Source: Actinomucor elegans (lineage: Eukaryota; Mucoromycota; Mucoromycetes; Mucorales; Mucoraceae). Taken from it: a stretch of DNA of 64,000 nt. Shown here piece by piece: positions 1 through 10,438 of this stretch. Made by a program: the position numbers and the translations under genes. Every line of letters begins with the position of its first letter. The first letter of the stretch is position 1. The DNA lies in contig JAMSLZ010000015.1 of NCBI GenBank assembly GCA_026027325.1, positions 248,001-312,000 on the forward strand, given 5' to 3'. The notes under the pieces are model-generated. The model was not told where the DNA came from. It worked only from the letters and a program-made list of their open reading frames with translations, and did not search any database.

Positions 1-581
1 TATTCCTGGGGCAAGTCTCAGCATTTCACATAGAATAGAACTAATGAACAATAGGCCCCTTGCATGATCCTAGTCAAATGTTAGATCTAATGGTTAGCAT
101 ACTCAAAATAAACTGGTCCACCTACTACAGTTATCATTTGACCAAATCACAAACGAGTATACAATATATTAATTATTAGCAGTAAATTACCAATGCTCCA
201 TTATGAAAGCTAATTTATCAGAAAGAGCGTCTCATTTCATATATATTTAAGAATTAAATGTATATAGCATCTATTAGAGTTATTGTTAAAGAGTATGTTT
301 TGGTAGCTGGACTTATTTCGCTTAGTTTTGAAGACTTTGTGCTGATCAGCAACCAAAGTATCTCTGCAAGTATGCACATATGCCGAAAAAAAAAAATCAA
401 ACGATCAAAGATGGCTTTATAAAGCGTTTGAGTAGATGATACTTGTCGAAATACCAAACTTTGTGGCTGAGTTCTAAAATGGCAAATCCAACTTGTTTTT
501 TTTTACTCCCACTGTATGATAGTAGTTTTACACTTGAATTTACACTTTTGTCAGGTCTTTCTGGCTCTCTTTTAACAAAAT
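1..581. other. non-coding left edge / upstream region of first gene
   Basis: No convincing coding sequence is visible; short open frames here are AT-rich and protein-unlike. Positions about 68-122 contain a minus-strand copy of the dispersed ~70 bp element described at 42936-43180. The last 80 bases before 582 are T-rich and presumably hold the promoter and 5' leader of the gene beginning at 582. Confidence 0.6.
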
Positions 582-2182
582 ATGACCAATAAGTTAACGG
601 TACCAACGGACACAGAGGAATCTTCAGATTCGAACGCGTTAACAAATTCATCTTCTGCTTCTCCCGGTCTATTCTCTTATTTTGTTAATGTTATCTCTGG
701 AGCAAGACAGACTGCTAGTCAAGAATTTGGTCGATTCTGGGAGAATCTGGAACACCATCACCAGAATACTACTAGTACTACTACAGGCACTAGTACTGAT
801 GCTGTTCAAAATGCCTATATCCCGAGATATAGTATCAAAAACAAAAATGACACCACACGTATGAGTAAAGGCGAGCAAATTAACGGCAGAATCATCCCAG
901 ATCATTATCGACGTGGATATATCAAAGATGCGGAAATACAGACCGAGAGCTTTGATGATATATTATCACCATCTCCTGTACATAAAAGAAAAGCAAATAG
1001 TTCATTATCATATAATTACCAATATAATCGTCCACTAAAGAAACAAGCTACAAGTGTCTCACCATCACCAGCACCCTTAGTACCATCTACTAAAGATATA
1101 ATAGACAATAAAGACGATTCACCAATCTGCTCAGAAACGAAAGCGGTACCATGGGATTATTCTTTATCAGCAAACACATCGCCAATTCAACAGCGTCAAT
1201 TTCAAACACGTCCAGCAACAACTTCGCCTGAGCGACGCAAAATAACAAGTGATGTGATGACCGGTTCCAAGTCTGTAAGGCGCTTGACTCATGAGTTGGA
1301 ATCATCCTTTATACCACGATCGCCAATGTCTCCATATATAAGGACTCAAGCATCGCCTCGTCAACCACTAGATAAGCCTGTAGCTACAGACTGTTCATAT
1401 GATTCACATAAAGATACCACTTCGCCAACCCCTACTCGTATGGAAGACATATTTCCTATGATTAAACCACAGACCGAATCGCCTGTCAGACAGCAGCAGC
1501 GATTGACAGCCAAAGAACTGGATGAGCGAATGGAAAAGTTGGAAAGGGAAGTAGGGATTACAAAGACAAAGGCAAATATACAATATGATTTGGATCAAGT
1601 AATGATAACTAACGAAAAAGTGAAATAGGTCAGTCAGTTTATCGCACCAACACCTTTCACACCTTTGCAAAATATTACTTCTCCAGTCAAGGGCAGCAAT
1701 TTACAAAAAGATCGACGCATGTCTGATTCACCTTTATCATCGTCCATCAAAACACCTTCTAGTGCCTCAAGGACTTCTCCTCCACCGCCGCCACCACCAC
1801 AACCTGTACCAATGATACCTACCTCTTCACCCTTAAGATCGTTGACAGCCAATAGTGCACCTTTTAGTTATACAGCCAGCTCACCTATTCGATCTTCAAT
1901 AAAAGAAACACTGATGGCAAAGAAGGTAAACTAGATCATAGAGCCAGTGAATACTATTGAATCACTAACACACCCCAGAATGAATTCAAACCGACTGATA
2001 AGCATAAAGAAAAGATGCAGGTATTGATTCAAATGATACCAGATGTCAAGTTAAGGAAAACAAACATCATCATGTAAGTACGATCAAATAGATGCTAGGC
2101 ATCATTGTTTAACGAAACTTATAGTGGTGCTGATGGAGTTGCAAGGCCCAACCCATACTGGCATGAGATTTACCGTCGTTAA
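582..2182 (+). CDS. Ser/Pro-rich protein of unknown function (spliced)
   Basis: I do not recognise this family. Four exons join in one frame: 582-1598, 1629-1925 (or from 1638), 1979-2073 and 2125-2182, giving about 485-488 residues. The first intron starts at the GTAATG donor at 1599, has a CTAAC branch point at 1609-1613 and is only 30 or 39 nt depending on which in-frame AG is used. Introns 2 and 3 (53 and 51 nt) have ordinary GT-AG ends with CTAAC and TTAAC branch points. The protein is low-complexity, rich in Ser, Thr and Pro, with repeated S/T-P sites suggesting phosphorylation, a heptad-like stretch near the end of exon 1 and a polyproline run in exon 2. The C-terminus is more ordered and ends in GADGVARPNPYWHEIYRR, which looks conserved. 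It is convergent with UTP22, stops 105 bp apart. Structure is supported; function is unknown. Confidence 0.65.
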
Positions 2183-2191
2183 CCTTATAGC

Positions 2192-2232
2192 AATAAAGTA
2201 CTGTATATACTGATATGATGTGTTTCTTTATT
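2192..2232. terminator. crossed polyadenylation signals of convergent gene pair
   Basis: AATAAA at 2192-2197 on the plus strand lies 10 bases after the stop of the 582-2182 gene. TTTATT at 2227-2232 is AATAAA on the minus strand, downstream of the UTP22 stop. The two signals lie inside the 105 bp convergent spacer, so the 3' ends of the two transcripts probably overlap. Confidence 0.45.
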
Positions 2233-2287
2233 ATGTTAAAGAAAAGTGCTTGTGTATGATGTACATTATTGTTTCTAAGTGTCTAAA

Positions 2288-5200
2288 TTACTCTTGATCA
2301 TTGTCTTGCTTTAATAAGAGGCCATCTTTTCCTAATCTCTCAATCTCAGCCAAAATAGCAGCAAAGTTCGGTGAAATCAGTTTTGAAATCTCTGTCTTTC
2401 CCTTGGCAGGTTTCTATATGTATAGTGGTTAATTTCATGAAGCTTCAGAGTACCGATTTTTTTTTTAACTTACCAAAAATCCATTCTTATTCATATCTAC
2501 AGGTATACTATTATATCCGGCATTGACCTTCCATTGCATAGGTGTGGCCACAGTAGGATTCCAGACCAATGCGAGCTGATCACCACCATACTTGTTATGG
2601 AACACCATTACCGTTTGTCCATACACCTTTTCAATATCTTGAATGAACTCACTAATAGGATCAAACTGAGCAAATGCAGTCGTTGTATCACCTAGTGTTG
2701 AATAGGCTTGCTTCAAATGCTTAGCTGCAGGATGCATATTTTGATAATAACGAGTACAACTGAGTGGGTTCAATTGCAGCACAGCAGAGAAATCTTGCAA
2801 AGGAGTAACAAATACACGCTTCAAGTCACTGTTGGTCTTGGCTGTTTCAATGACACCAAGTGAAGCACGAGCCAAAGCTTGTGTACGGGCAAGTACAGGA
2901 CGACCAGGCTTATGACGAGTCCAGCGATGGCCTTGCAAATCCTTGGCGGTAGCAATAGTCATGGCGCCAATAGTCATCTGGGGGTTAGTGCGGCGATGTT
3001 GGTTAAATTCACTGGTGATTTGTTCTCGGTCCTTGGCTGTAATTTCACCTTCAATATCTACTACCAAAGGCATGTTTTGGAAATCATAAGTAGCTAGTAA
3101 TGCCAACACACGACCAAAAGCACTGAATGTGCTGACAGGTGCAGTCCATGGTTGAGGCTCCAGAAATACGTGTGCCACCAATAATTCAATCATTTCCTCG
3201 GATACCTGAGGTGATAACAAGTGAGCACCAAACCAACGTTTAACTAAACGGACAGTAGAGCTATAAGCAGTATATCTGGCACACATCGCTTGTACGTAGA
3301 ATGTGTGTGTTTGCTTATAGCGCAAAGTGTACATGTACTTTTGCAATGCTTCCTTGGCTAATTGCTTATTAAGCTGAGTGGAAGTCTTGCCATCAACGAT
3401 CTTTTGCAATAATTGTGCTTCCTGTTCAAGGCAGATATGACATCTGAAGAGATAGCCAAAGAAGTACACGTCCAGGTAGCCGCGAATGGCCAAAGGGTTC
3501 TTTTCACGTACATCATCTACAACCACAGCATCTTCAATATCAAAGCGACTCTTGAGTTCCTCGCCCATCTTGAGATAGAAAGCATGCTTGACCTTTTGCA
3601 ATACGCTCAGATCATCAGGGAACTTGGCAGAGCGTTCTATTTGTACAATCACATCAATAGCATCAAAATAACGTGTAGTTGAAGGGTATGCCACAATGTT
3701 ATTAAAGTCAACAGGATGAGGAAGTGTCACGGCTGCATAGCGCAAGCTGGCGTGAGCTGGATACACGTTATTGATCAATAAAGGAAGTGCATCATCGATT
3801 TGTCTTAACTGCTTAGTGAACTGAGTAAAGGCGGTCATGACAGGATGGAAGCCGTTGTTTTTGAGTTCAGGACTGAACAAATGTTCAGGTACGCCCTTGG
3901 CAAAATTAAGGTAGGTGAACCATTGGCCAGCCCAGTAAGCAAGACGACTTGATTCATCAACACCCAAATGTAATTGCAACAAATAAAGCACAATCTTTTG
4001 TACAATGAGACTACGATTCTCGTAGCCTTGCGTTTGCCATACGACAGATTCGACAATTGAACCGTCCTTGAAGCGACGCAGTTCTGACTTGTTACCCCAG
4101 AAAGCACGGAATTCAGCAACTAAATCATCTTTGCTAGAATCAGGACCCTGATCTACCAAACGAGGTGCGTTATCAGAGTTGAGTAAAAGACCAATAGTAA
4201 TAGTAGTATCCTTTTCGATATCAGCAGTAACTTGATTCAACTCCCAGGTGGCATTCAAAGCGCCATCGCATTGTTGAACAGCAACCAAGTGGACACGATC
4301 GGTCAAACCACGGCTCAAGACGTAACTGACACGGTTAAGGAACCAAGATAGATAGCTGTGATAGTCTGCTTTAGCGGCTTCATCAAACTCATCCACTGTC
4401 TTGACATTGGCAAAAGGAATACGCACGACGTTATCATATTTGAGCTTTGCATCATTGACATTCTTCAAAAACAGAGCTTCGAAACGGTCCGTAGTATCAT
4501 TAAAGTAAGTCATGGCTAATCCAGCTTCGTGTTGTAATTGTTTGAGACCTGAGGTGGTCATGGCGGCAGCCAAATTCAATGTACCAGAAGGATCCACAAC
4601 AACCACATCATAATGTGCCTTGAACTCGGCAGCACTGAATTCCTCTCTGTCGTTTTGACCCAAAAACACGGGCGATGTGCTGAAATCATGGCTTGCAATA
4701 AAGTCCAAAGTACCACGCAAAAGCTGATAAGAACTATGGCTGGCGGATAACTTTTTGCCGGTACCATCCTTGTTACCTTGCATCAAGTAAGCCATCAACA
4801 TGGACAAAAGGAAGGGTGAGAAGCCACTTGAGCGCAAACCTCTTTGGTGGATCCATGTGCGACCGAGAAGAATAGCATTTTTGAATTCGGCGCTGTTCTT
4901 CAAGTGTTGATAAAGGAAAGCCAAGTTGCCTATGTAGCTGGTATCCATCAAAAGAGAAGCATTGTATTGAGGTGTGGCCTCAGCAGGTTTAACACAGCTT
5001 TTACCTGGTGCTAAACGATGAATAGGGAACACATCCGCATTGACACTGGGTAAAATACGAATGATACATTTTGTCTTTGTGAAATCAACATCGGATTTAT
5101 CTAATAGGGCCGGTTAGCGCACTGTGATATGTCAATAGGATGAAACATACCTCCAGCTGGTTTGACTAATAAAACTGGTCTACGAAGATCTCCGTTCATA

Positions 5201-6163
5201 GTACTATATTCCACAACAAATCTTTTGTTTTTGCTGGATTGGATTGCATGAGCCAATACAGCCAAATAACAAGCACGCTTATGGTAGTAACGGTAGTTTG
5301 CATAATCCTTTTCTTGAAAGATACTGCTGGGCATCTCGACTGCTACATCGACATTGAAAGGTGTCTTTTGTTTGGCAAGCGTTTTTAATCCATATCCACC
5401 AACAATATGCATAGCTGAAGGCTTTTGGAAGGCAAATGAATGCAAGGACTCTTTGTTGGGTTGAGGTTCTGGGAAGGGTGTAACAATCTTGTTCTTACTC
5501 AACATGTCCTCTGCAAATTCGTGCAACTACAATAAACGCATGAATAAGTGGGATTTCATCTTATCGCAGTTAGCAAAGTACCTTCATGGACTTTCCATTA
5601 GGAATAGCATCAAAAATAGCCTTCAGATTATGAAGTGCCTTTTCAAGGGCTTTATGCTTATCAAAGTTCATGGTGATTTCTGCCAATAATTCATCAATCT
5701 AGACGCATTAAAAGTTTAGCATATCTATGTTTGATAACATTACCACTTATGTTACCTCTAATTTGAAGATGTTTGACTTGAAAAGCTCAGCAGTTTCTTT
5801 TAGACCTTCAAGTTCGCCCGAGATAATATCGTCTTCGGTTGCTTTGCTAGTTTTAATTTTGGTGCTTTCGAGTTTATCCTCATCGTCTTCAGATCCAGAC
5901 TCCCAATCGCCATTTTCTTCCTCTTCTGAGAACCCAGTGTTGTACTCAGTGGGTTGATCGTCTTCATCGTCACTAGAATGCTTCTTTGATTGGCGATCTT
6001 TCTTTGCTTGCTATTCTCGGAAAAGGGCATAATAAAGGTTTAGTAGGCCGTCAATGGATAACACGAAAAGGTATGCCAATTTCAAAGAATCTCGGCGTCT
6101 TACCTTGCTAGCAGGCTCTGAATTCTTGGACTTTTTGTACTTTCTTTTTGCTGCGAGAACCAT
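2288..6163 (-). CDS. UTP22: Utp22/NOL6 (Nrap) small-subunit processome protein
   Basis: This is the Nrap/NOL6 family protein of the nucleolar small-subunit processome, which acts in pre-18S rRNA processing (the UTP-C module with Rrp7 in yeast). Six exons on the minus strand join in frame: 6163-6104, 6010-5756, 5698-5582, 5526-5151, 5100-2474 and 2413-2288, encoding 1186 residues, close to the usual family length. The N-terminus is Lys-rich and then acidic, followed by LFKSNIFKLE and an IDELL helix typical of Utp22. The large exon 5 carries the degenerate nucleotidyltransferase-like and PAP-like domains in tandem, including YGLKTLAKQKTPFNVDVAVE in exon 4 and WGNKSELRRFKDGSIVESVV in exon 5. The start is the first ATG, giving a basic nuclear N-terminus. 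It is divergent from NOP58 across 278 bp, so co-regulation of two ribosome-biogenesis genes is plausible. Identification is firm. Confidence 0.93.
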
Positions 6164-6441
6164 GGTGATCAAAGGGTAAAGAGAAAGGAAAAAAGCTGGT
6201 TGCTATGCGGAGTTTCTTGCTGCTATGGATTTTGAGGCTTAGCCAATGCAAGCTGTCAAAAAAGTTCCTTGACTGTTTTTCCTCTAAGGCTTATGCCCGA
6301 AAACATGCAAAAAATGGCTACCACCTTGACGTGACCGGTAACTTTTTTTTTTCAGGCTGTAGGTAAAAACTCTTCCAGTTTGAATTTTTTTTCCTTTGTT
6401 CAAACCAACCCTTCTTTTTTTATACAAAAACTACAAGAAAT
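6164..6441. promoter_or_regulatory. shared divergent promoter region of UTP22 and NOP58
   Basis: This 278 bp spacer lies between the start codons of two head-to-head ribosome-biogenesis genes, so it must contain both promoters. Visible elements are a CCAAT pentamer near 6243, a CRE-like TGACGTGA around 6330, and T-rich tracts before the NOP58 start. No TATA box is obvious. Binding factors cannot be named from sequence alone. Confidence 0.6.
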
Positions 6442-8047
6442 ATGCTTGTTCTTTACGAGACCGCTGCTGGTTATGCTTTATTCAAGCTCGTCGATGACGG
6501 CAAGATGGAAAAGCCCGAAGAAATCTACAAGGATTTCCAAACTACTGAAAAGGCCAATCAAGCGTACGTGACATGATCTTTCAAACAAGTTTTGAATTAA
6601 GTTACTAACACACCTTCCCTTAGTATCAAGTTGAAGGCTTTCAAGAAGTTCGAAAACACCACCGATGCCTTGTCCGCTGTCACCGGTATCGTTGAAGGCA
6701 AGATGCCCAAGAATTTGAAAAAGTTTTTGGAAACCGAGATTTCTGAAAAGGAAATGAAGAAGGAAAAGTTGATCATCAGTGACCCTAAGCTTGGTACGTT
6801 AAAAAAAGAAGAGTTCGATCGAGTTATTGAATTTGGGTATTCATTCGTTTTGATGTATAGGTTCTTCCATTAACAAGAAGTTGGGTATCAACGTCTTGTC
6901 TGATTCCACTGTTCAAGATCTTTACAGAGGTATTCGTGAGCAATTCGAATCTCTTGTTTCTGGCCTCTCTCAATCTGATCTCTCTGCCATGAGCCTTGGT
7001 CTTTCTCACTCTCTCTCTCGTTATAAGCTCAAGTTCTCTCCCGATAAGGTTGATACCATGATTGTTCAAGCCATTGCTTTGTTGGATGACCTCGATAAGG
7101 AACTCAACACCTATGCCATGCGTGTCAAGGAATGGTACGGCTGGCATTTCCCTGAAATGACCAAGATCATTGTCGATAACCTCGCTTATGCCAAGGTCGT
7201 TAAGGCCATGGGTTTCCGTACTAACGCTCACAGCATCGATATGGCAGATATTCTTCCCGAAGAACTCGAACTTGAAGTCAAGGAGGCTGCTGAAATCTCT
7301 ATGGGTACTGAAATCTCTGATGAAGATATTGAGAACATCTTTGCTCTTTGTGACCAAGTCATCAACATCACTGAATACAGAACTCAATTGTACGAATACT
7401 TGAAGAACCGTATGAATGCCATTGCCCCCAACTTGACTTCTCTTGTTGGTGAATTGGTTGGTGCTCGTTTGATCTCTCATGCTGGTTCTCTCATGAACTT
7501 GTCCAAGCAACCTGCTTCTACCATTCAAATCTTGGGTGCTGAAAAGGCTCTTTTCCGTGCTTTGAAGACCAAGCACAACACACCTAAATACGGTTTGATC
7601 TATCACGCTTCTTTGGTTGGTCAAGCTGGTCCTAAGAACAAGGCCAAGGTTGCTCGTATGGTTGCTGCCAAGGCTGCTCTTTCTCTCAGAATGGATGCTC
7701 TCGGTGAATCTGAATCTAACGAAGTTGGTGTTGATGGCCGTACCAAGATCGAAGCTCGTATTCATATGCTCGAAGGTCGCGTTGCTGCCAAGGCTAACAA
7801 GGATACCTCTGTTCAAAACCAATCCAAGTTCAAGTTCAACAAGACTCAACAATACAGTGAAGCTGCTGATGTTGTTATGACTGAAGCCGCTGCTCCTGTC
7901 AAGAGAAAGGCTGAAGAGGTTGAAGAGGTTGAAGAACCAAAGTCCGAGAAAAAGGCCAAGAAGGAGAAGAAGGACAAGAAGGAGAAGAAGGACAAAAAGG
8001 AGAAGAAGGAAAAGAAAGAGAAGAAGGAGAAGAAGAACAAGGATTAA
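6442..8047 (+). CDS. NOP58: Nop58, box C/D snoRNP core protein
   Basis: Nop58 is a core subunit of box C/D snoRNPs, which guide 2'-O-methylation and cleavage of pre-rRNA in the nucleolus. Exons 6442-6563, 6624-6793 and 6861-8047 give 492 residues, near the yeast length. The N-terminus [15 protein letters not shown] is diagnostic of the NOP5NT domain. The NOSIC and Nop domains follow, with the conserved segment around [17 protein letters not shown] and [11 protein letters not shown] (about residues 300-340). The protein ends in a long Lys/Glu/Asp repeat (KKE/KKD), the charged tail of the family. Both introns have clear GT-AG borders and restore frame exactly. Codon use is strikingly biased (GCC, AAG, CTC, TCT), unlike neighbouring genes, as expected for a highly expressed gene. 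It shares a divergent promoter with UTP22. Confidence 0.96.
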
Positions 8048-8290
8048 AGAAATTAACTATAGAGACCCATCCCATCTTCTTTCTTATTTTGCCTATTTTC
8101 TATGTAATTTTCATCCATTTTGTAAGTAATCGATCTTTTAAAAAAAAAAGTACGCGCGCGCATTCGCACACACACAATCACCATTACACCTCTATTTGTC
8201 ATTTATCGCTTTTTTTTTCCCTTCATTATTATATTTTTTAAATAAACCACCCATTATTCTGAAAAACGACTGCCCTTGGATATGAGGCTT

Positions 8291-8366
8291 CAGTAGATGC
8301 AATAACTTATTCTGGGCATAAACTACTAACCCAATCCGGCATTTGACCAAAATCAGTCGAGATCGT
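8291..8366 (+). repeat. dispersed ~70 bp element copy
   Basis: Contains GATGCAATAACTTATTCTGG, an ACTACTAACCCAATC core and ATTTGACCAAAATCAGTCGA followed by GATC, matching the shared landmarks along its full length. Confidence 0.65.
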
Positions 8367-9322
8367 AAGCACCAAAAAAAAGGCCTTGTCAATGTTGCAA
8401 AGGTATGGTTTTCAAGTGATTGAAGTTCTGATACTGAAATGCTTGCCTCGAGAAAGTATTGTTATACAAAAGACTAGCAAGGTCAATTGACTAATTATAT
8501 GCCTAATCAAAATTGTAGAGAATTGAATTATCTTTCTAATGATGCATCTTTAATATAGAATCAAAAAGGAAAATATTAGTCTATGGAGAAAATGATACAA
8601 TTGCGGGTATCTATAGAGCTTTTTATACGTAATTGGCTCATAGTAAAAACTTATTCATTGGAAATAACACCTATTTTTTTTTTATTTATCCGTTCATCGA
8701 AATCCTAAGGATAACCGTTACTAGATGTCCTGTATAACACTTTGACTTGAAAGATTTTGGCGAATGTGCCATGATGATAACTTTCCTCAAGCATAATCAT
8801 CGTTAACCAATGAGAATGCGAAACTCTCAAAGAGAGGGAGACTCATTAAAAAAAAAGATTGGTATATTTCAGCTTAGAGATGTTATAGAAATTATTTATA
8901 AAGGATTTTTAATCGACAAGATGCATTCAAATGGACATGTGGCAATATTAATGGATTTTAATGACATGGTAGAAGTGTTCATCAACCATTGCCACATGAA
9001 ATACTAGTAAATCATCTCACATTCCGTGATACAGGTATTAAACAGTTCTATACTAACAACATTACCAGTGTTAATGGTTGAGCACTATATCCATAATACC
9101 GCACACAATACTACAGGTACTGCAAAAAAAAAATTTTTCGATCTATTAGCAGCCTGAGAGTGACTTTGAGCTACTTAGAATTGTTCCATTTTTTTTTAAG
9201 TTTTGATGTCGATTTCAGTAACAAAGAGTTACCGATATCTAATATATAAGTGTGCGTTTTGATCAAATTAATGTGAAACTTATTTCTGTATCTCATAGTA
9301 TAACGATTATTCGTTAATTCTT

Positions 9323-9840
9323 CAAAATGATCGGGCAGTTGTCTTTGATAAAGAGATTTTTAAAAACTCAGCCAGAACTCGAGCTTTCCAATATTCGAAA
9401 CCTACATCATTAAGAGACTGTGCTTCTAAAATAAGTTGCTCACGTTCCATAAATGTGTACTATGTTAAAATTTAGGGCTCCAAGGAGATACGTTTTTCTT
9501 GGGGAAAAATAGTTTCATTTGATGAGGATACTACCAGATAAATGTCAATAACAAAGATAAACATGAAACAAAGTACTTACATGATTTGTTTTCTTCGCAG
9601 TTGTGTAATTCTTTAAAATCACAGTTCGTCAAACGCATTGCTTTTCATTCTGCAGATACCCTCATATTTCTAAACATTGAATCATAATTCCAGCGAGGCG
9701 GAACAGTAAAAGTGTAGTCCAGTTTCGGGAAGTGCAGTTTTGGTCTCCAAAGAGTTTTAGTCTGGTGTAACCAATCGGAAATGATGGAATGGCAATTCAC
9801 TGGCTAAAACTTTGATTTGTTTCCGAATTATGTCTTTAAC
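9323..9840 (-). pseudogene. decayed protein-coding relic of unknown family
   Basis: Reading the minus strand gives protein-like stretches interrupted by a stop and frame changes. The piece from about 9840 to 9753 contains KDIIRKQIKVLASELPFHHF. A shifted frame then gives TLWRPKLHFPKLDYTFTVP and PRWNYDSMF before a stop near 9648. A third piece from 9451 reads MEREQLILEAQSLNDVGFEY, then WKARVLAEFL, and ends near 9331. Amino-acid composition is unlike the surrounding AT-rich noise. I cannot place it in a family; a decayed transposon or a lost host gene are both possible. A multi-intron functional gene is less likely because of the frame break inside the first piece. Confidence 0.3.
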
Positions 9841-10438
9841 TAAAGCATCATAGTAGAAAAAGGATTTCATACAACATTCAATCTCTGATTACATTTTGGT
9901 CAGACTCTAGATTGATTTAATTAAATCCGCATGTAATAAACCTTATACTTTCCGATTACGAATCATTAGGTAAAAGGACCCCATAGTATACATTAATTTA
10001 ACCAGTAGGGCTTTTGAATTCAACTTTTTTTTCCTTCATTTTTTTTTTAGTGGAACAAGAGCCTCAGTTTACTTTAACAACATGATTTAAGCCCAGTTTC
10101 TTCATGGAAACAGCTAAAAGATTAATATCTTTTTTTCAATATCTTCTTCTCTGTAAATATGAACTCAAACAGATCAATTCCTACCAATGATATTAAATAC
10201 AACTACCATTATGCATGACTTTAATGAGAAAGTACCAAGGGCTTTTTCAGGTTAAACCTTATTCGGCTATCTTGAAATGCCTCAGTAGTTGGTATGACGG
10301 ATAAAGGGCTGAGAATTAATACAATGGTTGGGCAAGAAAAAACTTAAAAAACCATCATCATTAAAATGAACCCTTTTTTCTCTTCTTTGTGAACCGTGTT
10401 TTATATATCTGTTTGATCTTTAGAGTTGCTTATACTTC

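Larger units (their letters stand above)
8048..10438. other. intergenic region with repeat copy and decayed coding relic
   Basis: No intact gene is supported in these 2.4 kb. The segment holds the NOP58 3' region, a (CA)/(CG) rich short repeat near 8153-8175, one copy of the dispersed ~70 bp element at 8291-8366, and a broken minus-strand coding relic at about 9323-9840. The 65-codon open frame at 8810-9007 has no recognisable protein character and is not called. Confidence 0.5.

Noticed and set aside
6824..7852. 342-codon minus-strand ORF opposite NOP58
   Set aside because: It is a shadow of the strongly codon-biased NOP58 exon on the other strand. Bias against certain codons leaves the antisense frame open. 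No protein motif is present.
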